Shown in pieces: positions 5,022 through 6,212 of a DNA stretch of 6,212 bases (the first letter of the stretch is position 1; every line of letters starts with the position of its first letter). The translations under genes and the position numbers were made by a program. The notes below the pieces were generated by a model, which did no database searches, was not told the DNA's origin, and saw only the letters and a program-made list of their open reading frames with translations. This DNA comes from CAYOSU01 sp964541255 (GTDB lineage: Bacteria > Bacillota > Clostridia > Christensenellales > CAMQZB01): positions 1 to 6,212 of the forward strand of contig CAZIPL010000070.1 in assembly GCA_964541255.1 (NCBI GenBank), given 5' to 3'.

Positions 5022-5717
5022 ATGCTTCAGTATTCTGAAAAAGTAGAGAATATGACTTGCGTTAAGAAAGGTCCCAACCACGGTCCCGCTCCCATTCCCG
5101 AAGAGGGTTTGTGGGTTCAGAGCAAGGAAATCAAAGACATTTCCGGCTTGACTCACGGTATCGGCTGGTGTGCACCTCAGCAGGGCGCATGCAAACTCAC
5201 GCTCAACGTTAAAAACGGTGTTATCGAAGAGGCACTCGTAGAAACCATCGGTTGCTCCGGTATGACGCACTCCGCAGCTATGGCTGCCGAAATTCTTACC
5301 GGCAAGACCATTTTGGAAGCACTCAACACAGACCTCGTTTGCGATGCTATCAACACCGCTATGAGAGAGCTTTTCTTGCAGATCGTTTACGGAAGAACGC
5401 AGTCCGCATTCTCCGAGAACGGACTTCCTATCGGCGCAGGTATGGACGACCTCGGAAAGGGTCTTCGTTCGCAGGTAGGTACGATGTATTCTACCAACGC
5501 TAAGGGCGTAAGATACCTCGAAATGGCAGAAGGCTATGTTACGAGAATCGGTCTTGACGAAGAAGGCGAAGTTATCGGTTATGAATTCGTCAACCTCGGC
5601 AGAATGATGGATATGATCAAGAAAGGCGAAACCGCCGACGAAGCTTTGAAAAAAGCTACCGGCTCTTACGGTAGATTTGCGACAGCCGCAAAATATATCG
5701 ATCCGAGAAACGAATAA
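5022..5717 (+). CDS. NifU/IscU-like iron-sulfur cluster scaffold family protein
   Basis: A 231-aa protein of a family that databases label iron-sulfur cluster assembly scaffold. It is related to NifU-N/IscU, but its physiological role is to my knowledge not established. The N-terminus (YSEKV, residues 4-8) matches that of IscU. The IscU-like core is GACKLTLNV (55-63) with Cys57, IGCSGMTHSAAMAAEILTGKTILEAL (76-101) with Cys78, and NTD (102-104). Cysteines are at 13, 50, 57, 78 and 107. The core differs from IscU: the GDVM stretch after the first ligand cysteine, which holds the key Asp, is missing, and the third ligand cysteine has no clear equivalent. The C-terminal half (~135-231) has no counterpart in IscU. 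No cysteine desulfurase is nearby. Ile is almost always ATC/ATT with no ATA seen, suggesting high expression. The GGGtGRT gene follows 14 nt after the stop. Confidence 0.88.
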   Translation: MLQYSEKVENMTCVKKGPNHGPAPIPEEGLWVQSKEIKDISGLTHGIGWCAPQQGACKLTLNVKNGVIEEALVETIGCSGMTHSAAMAAEILTGKTILEALNTDLVCDAINTAMRELFLQIVYGRTQSAFSENGLPIGAGMDDLGKGLRSQVGTMYSTNAKGVRYLEMAEGYVTRIGLDEEGEVIGYEFVNLGRMMDMIKKGETADEALKKATGSYGRFATAAKYIDPRNE

Positions 5718-5731
5718 GGAGGGTGTAAATT

Positions 5732-6212
5732 ATGGCTATCACATTTGAAGGTTACGAAAGACGTATAGACAAAATCAACGCAGTTTGCGCTGAATACGGT
5801 ATCAAAGATCTCGAAGAAGCAAGAAATATTTGCACCGAGAAAGGTATCAACGTAGAGCAGATTATCAAATCCATTCAGCCCATTTGCTTCGAAAACGCTG
5901 TTTGGGCATATACATTGGGCACGGCTATCGCAATCAAGAAGAATTGCGTTAAAGCTTCCGACGCAGCTGCCGCTATCGGCGAAGGTTTGCAGGGCTTCTG
6001 CGTTCCCGGTTCCGTTGCTGACCAACGCCGCGTAGGTCTCGGTCACGGAAACTTGGGCGCAATGCTCCTTTCCGAAACGACAGACTGCTTCTGCTTCCTC
6101 GCAGGACACGAATCCTTCGCTGCTGCAGAAGGCGCTATCGGTATCGTTAAGACGGCTAACAAGGTTAGAAAAACTCCTCTCCGCGTTATCCTCAACGGTC
6201 TTGGCAAAGACG
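5732..6212 (+). CDS. GGGtGRT family protein (5' part, runs off window)
   Basis: The frame is open from ATG 5732 to the window end, giving 160 residues without a stop. AAGGAGG at 5716-5722 overlaps the stop of the scaffold gene, with 9 nt to the ATG, so the two genes are surely co-transcribed. The sequence starts MAITFEGYERRIDKINAV and includes QPICFENAVWAYTLG (49-63), GEGLQGFCVPGSVAD (83-97), RRVGLGHGNLGAML (99-112) and AGHESFAAAEGAIGIVKTANKVRK (124-147). I recognise these as the N-terminal half of GGGtGRT proteins, usually ~330 aa. The naming GGGtGRT motif lies in the missing C-terminal part and cannot be checked here. The function is unknown; neighbours suggest a link to iron-sulfur or thiol chemistry. 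Cysteines are frequent (19, 34, 51, 71, 90, 119, 121). No signal peptide or membrane segment is apparent. Confidence 0.85.
   Translation, partial: MAITFEGYERRIDKINAVCAEYGIKDLEEARNICTEKGINVEQIIKSIQPICFENAVWAYTLGTAIAIKKNCVKASDAAAAIGEGLQGFCVPGSVADQRRVGLGHGNLGAMLLSETTDCFCFLAGHESFAAAEGAIGIVKTANKVRKTPLRVILNGLGKD

Noticed and set aside
5666..6109. Minus-strand frame of 147 codons
   Set aside because: It is antisense to the end of the scaffold gene and to the GGGtGRT gene, both of which have strong ribosome binding sites and recognisable sequence.

Overview
The window looks like chromosomal DNA of a low-GC Bacillota, most likely a member of the Clostridia. The signs are strong AAGGAGG-type ribosome binding sites, AT-rich intergenic DNA with sigma-A-like promoters, and a NifU-like protein followed by a GGGtGRT-family gene, a pair I know from clostridial genomes. 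Genus and species cannot be read from the sequence, and I see no phage, IS or plasmid genes.

Layout. Positions 1-709 carry no convincing gene. The first ~240 bases are rich in small inverted and direct repeats. A good forward promoter at 486-514 starts a leader of ~190 nt, with a hairpin at its very 5' end, in front of an unrecognised membrane-anchored protein (710-1198). That gene ends at a clean intrinsic terminator (1208-1236). Positions 1199-1369 are a convergent spacer holding two terminators, one for each strand.

Positions 4518 down to 1370 are a tight five-gene operon on the minus strand: a YigZ/IMPACT-family protein, RecX, a biotin-protein ligase without a DNA-binding domain, holo-ACP synthase (AcpS) and ADP-dependent NAD(P)H-hydrate dehydratase (NnrD). 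Gaps are at most 6 nt or the genes overlap, and several ribosome binding sites lie inside the preceding gene, so translational coupling is likely. The operon ends at a terminator at 1327-1353. BirA and AcpS attach the two prosthetic groups needed for fatty acid synthesis (biotin on the acetyl-CoA carboxylase carrier protein, phosphopantetheine on ACP). NnrD repairs damaged NAD(P)H and RecX modulates RecA.

Positions 4519-5021 form a divergent control region. A minus-strand promoter (4850-4878) would give the operon an unusually long leader of ~325 nt containing two inverted-repeat elements with related arms. A plus-strand extended -10 promoter (4919-4948) drives the last two genes and has a perfect 17-bp palindrome just downstream of its start point. 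These genes are a NifU/IscU-like scaffold protein (5022-5717) and the first 160 codons of a GGGtGRT-family protein (5732 to the window end). Both have strong ribosome binding sites and codon choice that suggests high expression. This conserved but functionally obscure pair is the best candidate here for a poorly described system.
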